DNA of 14,137 nt from an uncultured Alphaproteobacteria bacterium (lineage in GTDB: Bacteria > Pseudomonadota > Alphaproteobacteria > Rs-D84). The stretch is taken from positions 1 to 14,137 of the forward strand of contig CALXNF010000027.1 in the NCBI GenBank assembly GCA_944389685.1. Reading direction: 5' to 3'. The notes beneath the pieces are model-generated. The model searched no databases. It saw only the letters and a program-made list of their open reading frames with translations, and had not been told where the DNA came from. Made by a program: the position numbers and the translations under genes. This document shows, piece after piece, positions 1-8,163 of the stretch. The first letter of the stretch is position 1, and each line of letters starts with the position of its first letter.

Positions 1-598
1 AAGATGGAAAGTAATTTGTAGATATAGCACAAAGAGCAGGGCGAACAGGTATTATCTTATGACCAAATTGTTTGGCAATTTTGTAACCTATGTCTGAAAC
101 ACCTAGTGCTGGGAAAGATACCCCGCCGGTTGCGACTATTACGGACTTGGACAAGAATTCTTCACCGTTTGTTAGTATTTTAAAGACATCGTTAATTTTT
201 AAAATATTTACTACTGTGGTAGATAGGTATATATCTGCATTTTTTACATCGAACAATAGAGCATCAACAACAGAAGCTGCCCCTGTGACACAGAAATATT
301 GGCCTTCTGTTTTTTCTTCCCAGCTTATATCGTGGTCTTGCGCCCAATTAAGAATATCTGTAAAAGGGACCTTGGCGATAGCACTGCGTACAAAATTTAC
401 ATTGTTGCCGAAATACCTGTTTACATTTACGGCCGAGTTAGTAAAGTTGCATCGCCCGCCGCCAGATGCAAGTACTTTTCGTGCAGGTTTATCCCCACTT
501 TCTAAAATAGCGACACTTTTACCAGTTTTTAGCGCTGCAGATGCAGCCATTAAACCAGATGCGCCAGCACCAATTATAATCACATCATATTTTTTCAT
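1..598 (-). CDS. HI0933/BaiN-family FAD-dependent flavoprotein, N-terminal part (gene runs off the window)
   Basis: Reading the minus strand from the ATG at 598-596 gives 199 residues with no stop before the window edge; the family is usually about 390-420 aa, so roughly half is present. Visible motifs: GAGASG dinucleotide-binding loop at residues 10-15 after a hydrophobic strand; the family signature KVLASGGGRCNFTN at 41-54; ATGG at 156-159 followed by SFPALG and GYKIAKQFGH. These are the hallmark blocks of HI0933-like flavoproteins, cytoplasmic FAD-binding oxidoreductases related to BaiN. The substrate is unknown for most members and cannot be inferred here. Residues around 97-105 (TEGQYFCVT) replace the usual GR-x-FP block. 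The gene lies downstream of the large secreted-protein gene on the same strand, but a strong terminator separates them, so it is probably transcribed separately or by read-through. Family call confident, function not. Confidence 0.9.
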   Translation of the reverse strand, partial: MKKYDVIIIGAGASGLMAASAALKTGKSVAILESGDKPARKVLASGGGRCNFTNSAVNVNRYFGNNVNFVRSAIAKVPFTDILNWAQDHDISWEEKTEGQYFCVTGAASVVDALLFDVKNADIYLSTTVVNILKINDVFKILTNGEEFLSKSVIVATGGVSFPALGVSDIGYKIAKQFGHKIIPVRPALCAISTNYFPS

Positions 599-633
599 TG
601 TGCTGATATTATAACATATTGATACATATAATC

Positions 634-660
634 AAAACGCTCTGAAATACAGAGCGTTTT
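634..660 (-). terminator. Rho-independent terminator, perfect 11-bp stem
   Basis: AAAACGCTCTG (634-644), a 5-nt loop and CAGAGCGTTTT (650-660) form a perfect inverted repeat. It begins 5 nt after the stop codon of the large Cys-rich gene (665-667, minus strand). The stem ends in a T run on either strand, so it can act in both directions. It insulates the Cys-rich gene from the flavoprotein gene downstream. Confidence 0.85.
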
Positions 661-664
661 AACT

Positions 665-3600
665 TTACCACATCGTATAACCGTCGTTACAAGTGTGTAC
701 GCACTTTTTCCGACTTTCGTCCCATACCATCGTTCCAGTTTCGTCAGAATATTCTTCTCTAGGACATATCTGTACACATTCGTTGTTTTCAAGGTTATAA
801 AGCTCCCCTTGATACATACAGGATGCGATTTCGCAACCGTGCACATAACTACTTACGGCCAATTCTCCTAATGCATTATATTTATTTTTACATTCTCCGC
901 ATTGTTTGTTCGGTTGGTTTGTTTCTGACGGGTCATTAGTATATCCAGGATCACAAGCTGTTGCAATACATATGCCCCATTTATTGGTTCTTGTATCCCA
1001 TTCTTTAAACCCAGTACCATTTTCAATATTACATGGCTGTACATCAGATACACAGGCATTAGAGGCGATGTGATAACCATAATCGCATTCGCGTATGGTG
1101 CAAGGTCCAAAAGAATTTGTTTTATAGTCCCAAGTTCTTTCTGCGAAAGTTGCGTTTGGTGCGGTACAAGTTTGTACGTTTTGTTCGCACCTGTCGCCAT
1201 TCGGATGATAGCCAAGCACGCATTCTTTCACTTGACAAACGCCGCCTTCCTTGTAAGAGATCGCATATTCTCTATTACATTCTACACAGACTCTATTTTT
1301 CATTTCATAGCCGATTTGGCAAGACGTCTCTACACATTCGTCATTTATTATATCACAAGGGTTCCCCGCGTCTGATATGCCAGTTTTATAGGTACAAGTG
1401 TTAGGATATGACTCCTGTTCGTTTTCTGGTATAGCTGTACCATTTACTACAGTTTTGTTTTCACAGTTTCTATAGCAGTCAGTTTCTTCCTTTGAACCTT
1501 GAAGCGAGAAAGGCCACGAAACGTCGCACGCTTTTATACTATCTTGATCGATTGAACCGCTGTCAGTTGGGAAATAACCACCGGGGCAATAATAACCTTC
1601 TAAACATACCTGACATTTTGTTCCTGTTCCTGCGTAGTATGTGCCGGGTTCACAGTATATTGAACCAGATGCCCATCTCGCATATATCGTCGAGGGTTCT
1701 GTTGCTGTAAAACTTAGCGCGTCTTCAGAAGTTTCAAATACTCCGTCGGAAGATATTAACTGAACACCACCTGTTTTTTCACTATAGAACCCAGTAAACT
1801 CATAGCCAAGTTTAGTTGGGACGGTAGAAAGTTTAGTTATAGGTGTTGTCGCAGCAGAATTATTAAACCAACCAGTTTCATATTTTAAATAAACTGTATT
1901 TGGTACGGCATTTAAATTCGCGTTCTGGGAATCAAGATTTATAGTATACCTATTTGGAGTCCAAACAGCATACAGCGTTATATCTGTACCAGTTTCTGAA
2001 ATATTTGTTGCCGTAGACTGACCCGCATAATAGCACGGTCCGGTACCATCTTGACCGACACACCATTTGTCTTGCGCGCTATAACCACGTCTAGACAGCC
2101 CAGATATTGACGGCAGATTACAGGTTCCGCTATTAAATGTGCATGTTATACTTGTCGGTGTTGTTCCTGTGCCACCATTTTTATTTAATGTTATTGTATA
2201 TTCATTTGCTTTACAATACGGGTTCTCAGTATTGTTACTAATTACGGTGTAACCTGTTTCGCAAGTAACATTAAACGAACAAGCTTCGTAGGAATCTGCG
2301 CTTACTGCATACACTGTGTCTGCTGCTGCAATGATTTCAGTAGAGTTTATTACATCAATATAACATGTTTTGTAACAATCTAAATAACTATCTGCCAGTT
2401 CATTAGAACCTACTTTGTTCCCAAGCGGATCGATAGGACATTCTGTTCTTACTGTTTCCCCATCTGGACTATAATATCCACTTGTTACGCTTACGCATGA
2501 GAAATCGCCATTTTGTTTGTACCAATAACCCGCATCACAGCTTTTAACCTCAATGATTGTGCAAGCGGTGTAATCTGTTGTAGTTGTTTGATATAAACAT
2601 TTTGCAGATGCAGAACCGTTATAGAATCCTACATAATCATCAAATATTTTGTAGCATTGAGTAATTTCTGTTGACCCTTTTTCAGAGGTTCCACCATTCG
2701 GGCATTCAAGAGGCGTTGGACTATCTGGCGGGCAATAATAACCTTCTGGGCAATCATTTGGATTTTCCCACACGCAAGAGGGCGCGGTGCTTGGGCTGTT
2801 CTGCGCCGTATATCCTTCGTCACATTCGGCACGGTACGTGCAAGATTGATATTTTGAACCGGTATAATATGCAGGACCTTCGGATAAACCTTGCCCGTTT
2901 TCGATTTCTAATGTCGGAGCGCAGGGTAAATAGCATTCAAGATCTGAACCTGCACCCGCATTTGAAGTTCCGCCATCAGGGCATTCCATAACGCACCCTT
3001 CTGTACCTATGTTTGCGAACCCTGTTCCTGGGCAATAACTGCCTTCTGGACAGGTAATATGATCATACCCATTATAGAATTCCCCTTTTTGACATTGTGT
3101 AGTTTGTTGCGACCAACAAGCGTATAAAATTTCTTCTTGGGTAAATGTTTTTTGCAATACCCCACTGGTGCAATCTTCTGATGCGCCCCAACCAGTAAAA
3201 GCATAACCATAACGTTCTAGTCCGCTTGACGGTAAATTGCAGAGAATGCCAAATTTACATTGCTGTGTGGCATCTGCGCTCCCTTCTGAACCATTAATAT
3301 TCCCAGTGCCGCCATTCTTTTTTAAGGTGATGGACAAAACGTTCGGTTCGCATTGAGATCCGTCATCAGACACATGATAACCGGTGTTACAAGTAAAACT
3401 ATCAGTCCCGCCAGAACATGTAGCGTTGGCGACACATGTTGCACAAACGTTGTTTGTTAGATAGTATCCAGCCTTACAAGATGTTGCAACGCAGTTATTA
3501 GTTCCCCCTTTTGTTATGTTCCCATCAACTGAGGTAGAATTTGTTACATCAAGGGTCGTACAGTTTCGATAACATAAATTACTTGTTTCTCGGTTACATA

Positions 3601-5581
3601 CGTTATAGCTACCTAAATTAAACACAGATTCTTCACTGCAAGAAATATTGCAAGAGGAACAGCCAGAACCGTTAGGAAATTCTTTTAACTCGCAATCGCA
3701 AGTTCCTGCTGCGTTAGGGTTAGCGGGGCAGGCTTCCCAAGTAGCAATTAAAGATATATTATTAGGAGTAAGATAAGTATAAGTCGTATTTGGTTGTGGA
3801 TATTTGCCCCCCCAGTCTACAAATTTATAACCCGGATATTTAAAGGTATCTGCAGGTTTAGTTTTAAATTCTGTATTATAAGTGACGTTCTGAGTTAATA
3901 TAGAACCTATACCGCCACCATTTTGATATGTTATAACATAGCTTAATGGTTCACATGCCGTTCCTTCTTCATTCTTTTTATATCCAGCATTGCAAGTAAA
4001 TGTTAAAGAGCAGTTTTCTGGTGTCGCGTTACAAAAAGTACTTACCGAAGAATAATATTCTCTACCTGTTGATGTTTCCTGCCCATGCGTACAAGAAGCG
4101 TTTGCTGGGCATTCTTGTTGTGTACAAGAAACAGTACAGTTCTTATAACATCTTGTGTTGCCGCCTTCGTTACCAGGATCTGACAATGTAAACGTTCCAT
4201 CACCAACAGTACTACATGCAGGACAATACGTGCCATCCCCATCGTAATAGTTTGCATCTGCTTTTACAGCGTTTGGCCTTTTCGTACAGGTGCCAGGCGA
4301 GCAATCCTTAATTATTATTTTATTATAATTTTGTTCATAATAACACGTTGGTGGTACACAATCATTCCATTCTGTAACTTCGGTACAGTTCTCAGGAATA
4401 TCCCCTTCTACTTGGGTCCCAGTTTTTAAGAATCTGCCAACGCAATCACCCAACATTGCGGCAGGTCCCCCATCGCGATAATTTTCTGGGCAAAGTTTTT
4501 GCTCGCTAGCTTGACCATAATATACCACGTGACTAGGCCTATAATATCCGTCATCTACAGAAACGCATTTACCGCTTGCGAATTCTTCGCATTTTCCACC
4601 TGAACTACTAGACAAGCACGTCCCACCAGCAATATCTACATAGGTTCCCCCAACACAGCGCGTTGCACATTCGCTTTGAGAGCCAGCCGTTTCAGAACCA
4701 TAATCATAAGTATCGGGGCATTCGTTACGTGTACTAATAGAACCTTGTGAAACTGTGTGTTCTCCTCTCCAGAAACCCTTGCCTACAGGAATACATGCTG
4801 CACGAGATGCCGCGACATAAGTTCCAGCTTCGCAAGTTAGTTTACAAGAAGTTTCCTTCGCGTGGCTTGATGCCGAAGTGCCGCTATTTCCATACCCATT
4901 TGTTGTAAAACATGAAGCACAAGAAGAGGCACCCTCACTAGAATATGTATTGTCACCGCAAATGCTGCATGATGATGTCGAACCATAATACACCAAATGT
5001 TTCGTCTTATATGTTCCTGCTTCGCATGTTTGGGTGGTGGTAGACTTAGCCGTTTTCAGATAATTACCATCTGGAACCATAATATAACAACCTGTCTCAG
5101 ACTTTGCCGCACCTAAATCAGATGTGTATCCGGTTGGGCAGCCGTTCTTCCCTTGGTCTATGCGCGCATTGTAAGAAAAAACACCACCAGGGCAATAATA
5201 GCCTTCTGGGCACGCTGAACAAGTTGTTTGACCTTTTTTTAAGTAATACTTTTCAACACACGTAACGCTTATTAAGCTGCAACCAGTAGTTGATGTTGAT
5301 GAACCCAAAGCGGTCCCGTTTGAAGAGTACCCCGTATTACAATTACATGTGGTAACTTGTCCACCACTTGATGTCGAATTCGCACCGCATGCTTTGCAAG
5401 AGTTCCCCGCACCAGTTCCGCCAGACATATAATAGTTTGCATTACAAGATGTATACGTTTTATATTCTGGGCAATAATAACCATAAGTAACTGGTATCAT
5501 TGTGGTTGCGAAACCTGTGTTTATATAAAAAAACGCAAATAATACAGTAAAAACACTTAAAAAACGAAATCTTCTTCCCAT
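665..5581 (-). CDS. Very large secreted cysteine-rich protein with InlB-type B repeats
   Basis: 1638 residues from the ATG at 5581. An in-frame ATG 32 codons upstream (5677) is unlikely because it lies inside the tRNA terminator; the chosen ATG has a good Shine-Dalgarno (AGAGAGGAA) and begins a classic signal peptide (GRRFRF, then a hydrophobic stretch, then GFATT). By hand I count about 120 cysteines (about 7%), nearly all after the signal peptide. Architecture: residues about 30-545 are Cys-rich modules resembling EGF/TNFR/GCC2-GCC3 segments; InlB/Listeria-Bacteroides type B repeats (NGGxG near the start, GYxFxGW in the middle, YAxW at the end) lie near 548-617, 746-823, 1128-1207 and 1211-1304; CPEGYYCPGG-like motifs occur near 125, 848, 945 and 1328; residues about 1430-1540 contain short tandem Cys repeats. 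I see no C-terminal membrane anchor, LPXTG or autotransporter barrel. Export by Sec is supported; binding or adhesion is inference. Export of so many cysteines implies an oxidative folding route. Specific function unknown. Confidence 0.85.
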   Translation of the reverse strand: MGRRFRFLSVFTVLFAFFYINTGFATTMIPVTYGYYCPEYKTYTSCNANYYMSGGTGAGNSCKACGANSTSSGGQVTTCNCNTGYSSNGTALGSSTSTTGCSLISVTCVEKYYLKKGQTTCSACPEGYYCPGGVFSYNARIDQGKNGCPTGYTSDLGAAKSETGCYIMVPDGNYLKTAKSTTTQTCEAGTYKTKHLVYYGSTSSCSICGDNTYSSEGASSCASCFTTNGYGNSGTSASSHAKETSCKLTCEAGTYVAASRAACIPVGKGFWRGEHTVSQGSISTRNECPDTYDYGSETAGSQSECATRCVGGTYVDIAGGTCLSSSSGGKCEEFASGKCVSVDDGYYRPSHVVYYGQASEQKLCPENYRDGGPAAMLGDCVGRFLKTGTQVEGDIPENCTEVTEWNDCVPPTCYYEQNYNKIIIKDCSPGTCTKRPNAVKADANYYDGDGTYCPACSTVGDGTFTLSDPGNEGGNTRCYKNCTVSCTQQECPANASCTHGQETSTGREYYSSVSTFCNATPENCSLTFTCNAGYKKNEEGTACEPLSYVITYQNGGGIGSILTQNVTYNTEFKTKPADTFKYPGYKFVDWGGKYPQPNTTYTYLTPNNISLIATWEACPANPNAAGTCDCELKEFPNGSGCSSCNISCSEESVFNLGSYNVCNRETSNLCYRNCTTLDVTNSTSVDGNITKGGTNNCVATSCKAGYYLTNNVCATCVANATCSGGTDSFTCNTGYHVSDDGSQCEPNVLSITLKKNGGTGNINGSEGSADATQQCKFGILCNLPSSGLERYGYAFTGWGASEDCTSGVLQKTFTQEEILYACWSQQTTQCQKGEFYNGYDHITCPEGSYCPGTGFANIGTEGCVMECPDGGTSNAGAGSDLECYLPCAPTLEIENGQGLSEGPAYYTGSKYQSCTYRAECDEGYTAQNSPSTAPSCVWENPNDCPEGYYCPPDSPTPLECPNGGTSEKGSTEITQCYKIFDDYVGFYNGSASAKCLYQTTTTDYTACTIIEVKSCDAGYWYKQNGDFSCVSVTSGYYSPDGETVRTECPIDPLGNKVGSNELADSYLDCYKTCYIDVINSTEIIAAADTVYAVSADSYEACSFNVTCETGYTVISNNTENPYCKANEYTITLNKNGGTGTTPTSITCTFNSGTCNLPSISGLSRRGYSAQDKWCVGQDGTGPCYYAGQSTATNISETGTDITLYAVWTPNRYTINLDSQNANLNAVPNTVYLKYETGWFNNSAATTPITKLSTVPTKLGYEFTGFYSEKTGGVQLISSDGVFETSEDALSFTATEPSTIYARWASGSIYCEPGTYYAGTGTKCQVCLEGYYCPGGYFPTDSGSIDQDSIKACDVSWPFSLQGSKEETDCYRNCENKTVVNGTAIPENEQESYPNTCTYKTGISDAGNPCDIINDECVETSCQIGYEMKNRVCVECNREYAISYKEGGVCQVKECVLGYHPNGDRCEQNVQTCTAPNATFAERTWDYKTNSFGPCTIRECDYGYHIASNACVSDVQPCNIENGTGFKEWDTRTNKWGICIATACDPGYTNDPSETNQPNKQCGECKNKYNALGELAVSSYVHGCEIASCMYQGELYNLENNECVQICPREEYSDETGTMVWDESRKKCVHTCNDGYTMW

Positions 5582-5584
5582 GCG

Positions 5585-5593
5585 TTCCTCTCT
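5585..5593 (-). promoter_or_regulatory. Shine-Dalgarno that fixes the start of the Cys-rich gene
   Basis: AGAGAGGAA on the minus strand sits just upstream of the ATG at 5581. It selects the start that exposes a signal peptide, rather than the upstream in-frame ATG at 5677. Confidence 0.6.
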
Positions 5594-5603
5594 TTTATAT
5601 TTT

Positions 5604-5633
5604 ATTCTAGAAAAATTTGTACATATAGCGCAA
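5604..5633 (-). promoter_or_regulatory. Candidate sigma-70 promoter of the Cys-rich gene
   Basis: On the minus strand TTGCGC (5633-5628) and TAGAAT (5609-5604) are separated by 18 nt. They lie between the upstream tRNA terminator and the gene's Shine-Dalgarno, which is where a promoter is needed. The boxes are only moderate matches in AT-rich DNA. Confidence 0.35.
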
Positions 5634-5660
5634 GAGAAAAATATGTAATGGGAATAACAT

Positions 5661-5690
5661 AAAAAGAAAACGCACAATCAGTGCGTTTAA
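5661..5690 (-). terminator. Rho-independent terminator of the tRNA gene
   Basis: AAACGCAC (5668-5675), loop AATCA and GTGCGTTT (5681-5688) form a perfect 8-bp stem. On the minus strand it is followed by TCTTTTT, starting about 8 nt after the tRNA CCA end. It ends the tRNA transcript and separates it from the Cys-rich gene. Confidence 0.85.
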
Positions 5691-5695
5691 AACAG

Positions 5696-5772
5696 TGGTG
5701 GGTTAGGTAGGACTTGAACCCACGACCAAAGCGTTATGAGCGCTCCGCTCTAACCAACTGAGCTACTAACCC
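5696..5772 (-). tRNA. tRNA with CAT anticodon (probable tRNA-Ile2, else elongator tRNA-Met)
   Basis: A complete 77-nt cloverleaf with encoded CCA. Acceptor GGGTTAG pairs with CTAACCC, discriminator A73; D-arm GCTC/GAGC; anticodon stem GAGCG/CGCTT (one G-U) with loop CTCATAA, anticodon CAT; T-stem GTGGG/CCTAC (one G-U) with loop TTCAAGT. The G1-C72 pair and the absence of three G-C pairs in the anticodon stem rule out initiator tRNA. CAT then means elongator Met or the tRNA-Ile that TilS modifies to read ATA. The block GCTCATAACG and the GGG/CCC acceptor resemble tRNA-Ile2 as I remember it, but I cannot settle the isotype by eye. It has its own promoter and terminator. Confidence 0.95.
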
Positions 5773-5781
5773 ACGGACGCA

Positions 5782-5809
5782 ATTATATATCTTTTTAGAA
5801 ATGTTGCAA
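5782..5809 (-). promoter_or_regulatory. Strong promoter of the tRNA gene
   Basis: On the minus strand TTGCAA (5809-5804), a 16-nt spacer and a perfect TATAAT (5787-5782). The tRNA 5' end at 5772 is 9 nt further on, as expected for a tRNA transcript with almost no leader. The ssrA promoter has the same boxes and spacing. Confidence 0.75.
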
Positions 5810-5819
5810 GTATTTTTTA

Positions 5820-5848
5820 TTAACAACTTTATTTTTATGTTTCATTAT
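5820..5848 (+). promoter_or_regulatory. Candidate promoter of the helicase gene
   Basis: TTAACA (5820-5825), 17 nt, CATTAT (5843-5848). The ATG at 5865 is only 16 nt past the -10 box, so the leader would be about 10 nt. No clear Shine-Dalgarno precedes that ATG, which fits a short or leaderless message. The -10 box is imperfect. Confidence 0.35.
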
Positions 5849-5864
5849 GTAAAAATGCTTACAA

Positions 5865-7145
5865 ATGACAGAGTTAGTAAAAATTTTAAGTGATATGCAA
5901 ATGAAAGCGTTTGAAACAATTGAACGCACTAATTCCAATTTATTAATTCTGGGGCAGGCCGGAACAGGAAAATCAACATTTGTGAATTATCTTAAAAGTG
6001 CTTCAAAGAAACGTATAATATGTGCGTGTCCTACGGCGGTATCCGCTTTAAATGTTGGTGGACAAACAATTCATTCTTTATTTCAAATTCAACCCAGAGA
6101 TTTTATTATGCCGGAATTATTAAAGCTGAAGGCGAAACCAAGAAACATATTAAATGCGGCAGACGTTTTAATAATAGATGAAATTTCAATGGTTGCGCCA
6201 GATTTGTTAGATGCCGTTGATATATTGGCACGTATGGCCAGACATAATAATGAACCTTTTGGTGGGTTACAGATAGTCGCAATAGGGGATCTTTTTCAAT
6301 TGCCGCCTGTGATAACGCGGGAAGCATGTGATTATTATAAAGCATCGTACGAGCATGGTAATGCGTATTTTTTTGATAGTAATGTATATAAACGTGCAAG
6401 TTTTTTAAGGTATGACTTTGATCTGGTATATAGACAGCATGATGCAGATTTATTAGAAAATTTGAAAAAATTACGTAATAATAATCTTAGTGCATTAGAT
6501 TTTTTTAATGGGTGTAAAATTGTCGAGGGGGCTAGATTAGAAAATGCGGTGATTATAACACCTTTTCGTGCTGTTGCGGAAAGAATAAATGCGGAAAGAT
6601 TAGCGCAGTTGTCGATGCCAGAAATAGTTTATACGGGGGAACTTTCTGGTACCTTCCAAGAACGAGATGTTCCTGCCCCAATGAATCTTACTTTAAAAGT
6701 TGGTGCATTAGTTGTTTTTGTGAAAAACGGGGACAAGTGGCATAACGGTTCTATGGGGATAATTAGAAATTTGTCATCAAAATTTATTCAAGTTGAGTTA
6801 TTAAATAAATCTAAAGATCTTGTTATGGTCAAGCCAGAAACGTGGCAGAAAATAGAATATGTTCGTGATGAAAATGATAGATTGAAAGAACACGAGGTTG
6901 GAAGTTTTAAGCAATTTCCATTAAACTTGGGCTATGCAATGACCATACACAAAGCTCAAGGTAAAACATTGGATAGTGTTATAATTGATATATCCCGTGG
7001 TGCTTTCGCTCATGGACAAACATACGTAGCATTATCTCGTACGCGTAGTGCGTCGGACATGCATGTTGCAACACCTATACAAGCGAAAGATGTTATTTTT
7101 GATGATCGAATTTTAGATTTTGTCGACGAAGGTCATTTAGCATAA
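5865..7145 (+). CDS. RecD/Pif1-like SF1B ATP-dependent DNA helicase
   Basis: 426 residues, cytoplasmic. Helicase motifs in order: Walker A GQAGTGKS at 30-37; motif Ia region ACPTAVSALN near 54-63 followed by GQTIHSLF; Walker B LIIDEISMV at 102-110; motif III GDLFQLPPV at 141-149; YRQHD at 189-193; motif V region MTIHKAQGKTLDSV at 359-372; motif VI YVALSRTRS at 387-395. This is the full set for RecD/Pif1-type superfamily 1B helicases, which move 5' to 3' on single-stranded DNA. The length is right for a stand-alone core helicase without RecD's partner-binding N-domain or extra fused domains. No recB or recC neighbour is visible, so a RecBCD role is unlikely; a replication or repair role is inference. 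The start is weakly defined because there is no clear Shine-Dalgarno; an internal start at residue 11 or 13 would still keep all motifs. The last 53 bp overlap the convergent gene. Confidence 0.92.
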   Translation: MTELVKILSDMQMKAFETIERTNSNLLILGQAGTGKSTFVNYLKSASKKRIICACPTAVSALNVGGQTIHSLFQIQPRDFIMPELLKLKAKPRNILNAADVLIIDEISMVAPDLLDAVDILARMARHNNEPFGGLQIVAIGDLFQLPPVITREACDYYKASYEHGNAYFFDSNVYKRASFLRYDFDLVYRQHDADLLENLKKLRNNNLSALDFFNGCKIVEGARLENAVIITPFRAVAERINAERLAQLSMPEIVYTGELSGTFQERDVPAPMNLTLKVGALVVFVKNGDKWHNGSMGIIRNLSSKFIQVELLNKSKDLVMVKPETWQKIEYVRDENDRLKEHEVGSFKQFPLNLGYAMTIHKAQGKTLDSVIIDISRGAFAHGQTYVALSRTRSASDMHVATPIQAKDVIFDDRILDFVDEGHLA

Positions 7146-8163
7146 CCCTATAAATAAAATCACCATTTTGTTTTAATTGGTCAAAGTCAATTCCGTTGCC
7201 ATTAGTTAGTTTTTTTATTGAAGTTGTTGGTTTGCCAGAAACTGCTGCTTTTGCGGAATTAATGAGAGCATTTCGTTCTGCCCCAAAAATGATTTTTCCA
7301 TCAGATGTTAAGGTTGAGCTTTCTTTTTCTGATAACAAAAAACCTTTGCTATCGTGTTCTTTGAAAACTGTATTCTGTAAATGACCTGCAATAAAAATAT
7401 TACCACTTTTTTTATCAAAGAAACATGGCACTACATCCTGAGAATTTTCATATATCCAATCAGAAAATAAATTATTATGTTCTAACATCATCGTATCTTC
7501 GGCAGATGCAAATGATATAGTTGTGAAATTTTGGTTGTTTAGTGGTGCAAGGGGGCTGTGTTGTATTACTAAGACCTCTTTTTGAATTTTAGAAATTTCG
7601 TCAGGAGAATATCCGATAGTCCGCATTGTTTCACGCATATAGTTCGCAGTTTGCCACAAAGCACTTGCCCCATGGCAATGGGCATAAAATTTAATTTTTC
7701 GTAGGTTATTAATTGCGGTTGTTATATCAAGCCGTTCTCCAGATGTATTAATAATTCTGGGGGCTAGAAAAATATTAAATATTTGTTTTATATAATTTGA
7801 GACAGGTTCTTTACTGCGTACGTCTTTTATAAACGTTTCTAATTCTGGTTTTAAGGCTTTTTCGTTTAATCGTCTGCTCGCTTTCCTAAAAGCTTCGGCT
7901 CGTTCTAAGCTGGATTTTATTTCTCCGAAGTTATAAGCAATAGAATATATATCTATACCTGTGACGTCAGCTTCTTTAAATAATTTTTGCAGTTGTTTCG
8001 CATAGAAATTTGCGTCTTTGTCTGTAGTTGTTAATTCCCCGCCTACGGCAACCATGACGGGTATGTCTATTGGTACGGTATTTACATTAACACATCCGTA
8101 TGGAGCTGTCTCGCTTTTTGGAACAAGTTTTATTATTCTGATGCTACTTATTTTGTCTGTCAT
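7093..8163 (-). CDS. Unrecognised 356-aa protein, possible alpha/beta-hydrolase-like fold
   Basis: I do not recognise a family. There is no signal peptide and no membrane segment, so it is probably cytoplasmic. Its pattern alternates hydrophobic strands and helices: VMVAVGGEL (36-44), DIYSIAYNFGE (71-81), IKFYAHCHGASA (157-168), EVLVIQHSPLAP (196-207), FTTISFASAED (213-223), NIFIAGH (255-261). The AHCHGA block after a hydrophobic strand and before a helix resembles the nucleophile elbow of alpha/beta hydrolases (G-x-S/C-x-G), with Cys163 in the nucleophile position as in dienelactone hydrolases; Asp223 and His261 could complete a triad. That is inference only. Its ATG overlaps the rimI stop (ATGA) and is preceded by GGAGAAAAAATT, so it is the last gene of the operon and probably translationally coupled. 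Its 3' end overlaps the helicase gene by 53 bp with no terminator between them. Confidence 0.75.
   Translation of the reverse strand: MTDKISSIRIIKLVPKSETAPYGCVNVNTVPIDIPVMVAVGGELTTTDKDANFYAKQLQKLFKEADVTGIDIYSIAYNFGEIKSSLERAEAFRKASRRLNEKALKPELETFIKDVRSKEPVSNYIKQIFNIFLAPRIINTSGERLDITTAINNLRKIKFYAHCHGASALWQTANYMRETMRTIGYSPDEISKIQKEVLVIQHSPLAPLNNQNFTTISFASAEDTMMLEHNNLFSDWIYENSQDVVPCFFDKKSGNIFIAGHLQNTVFKEHDSKGFLLSEKESSTLTSDGKIIFGAERNALINSAKAAVSGKPTTSIKKLTNGNGIDFDQLKQNGDFIYRVMLNDLRRQNLKFDHQK

Noticed and set aside
90..614. Plus-strand open frame of 174 codons
   Set aside because: It is the antisense shadow of the flavoprotein, whose GAGASG and SGGGRCNFTN motifs are on the minus strand.
665..5581. 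Phage tail fibre or autotransporter for the large protein
   Set aside because: No C-terminal barrel, no phage neighbours, and the cysteine content and B repeats point elsewhere.
5582..5677. Upstream in-frame ATG extending the Cys-rich protein by 32 residues
   Set aside because: It lies inside the tRNA terminator and upstream of the likely promoter; the ATG at 5581 has a Shine-Dalgarno and starts a signal peptide.
5865..7145. Defence-island helicase or RecBCD RecD
   Set aside because: No recB, recC, nuclease or defence genes are adjacent; the neighbours are housekeeping genes.
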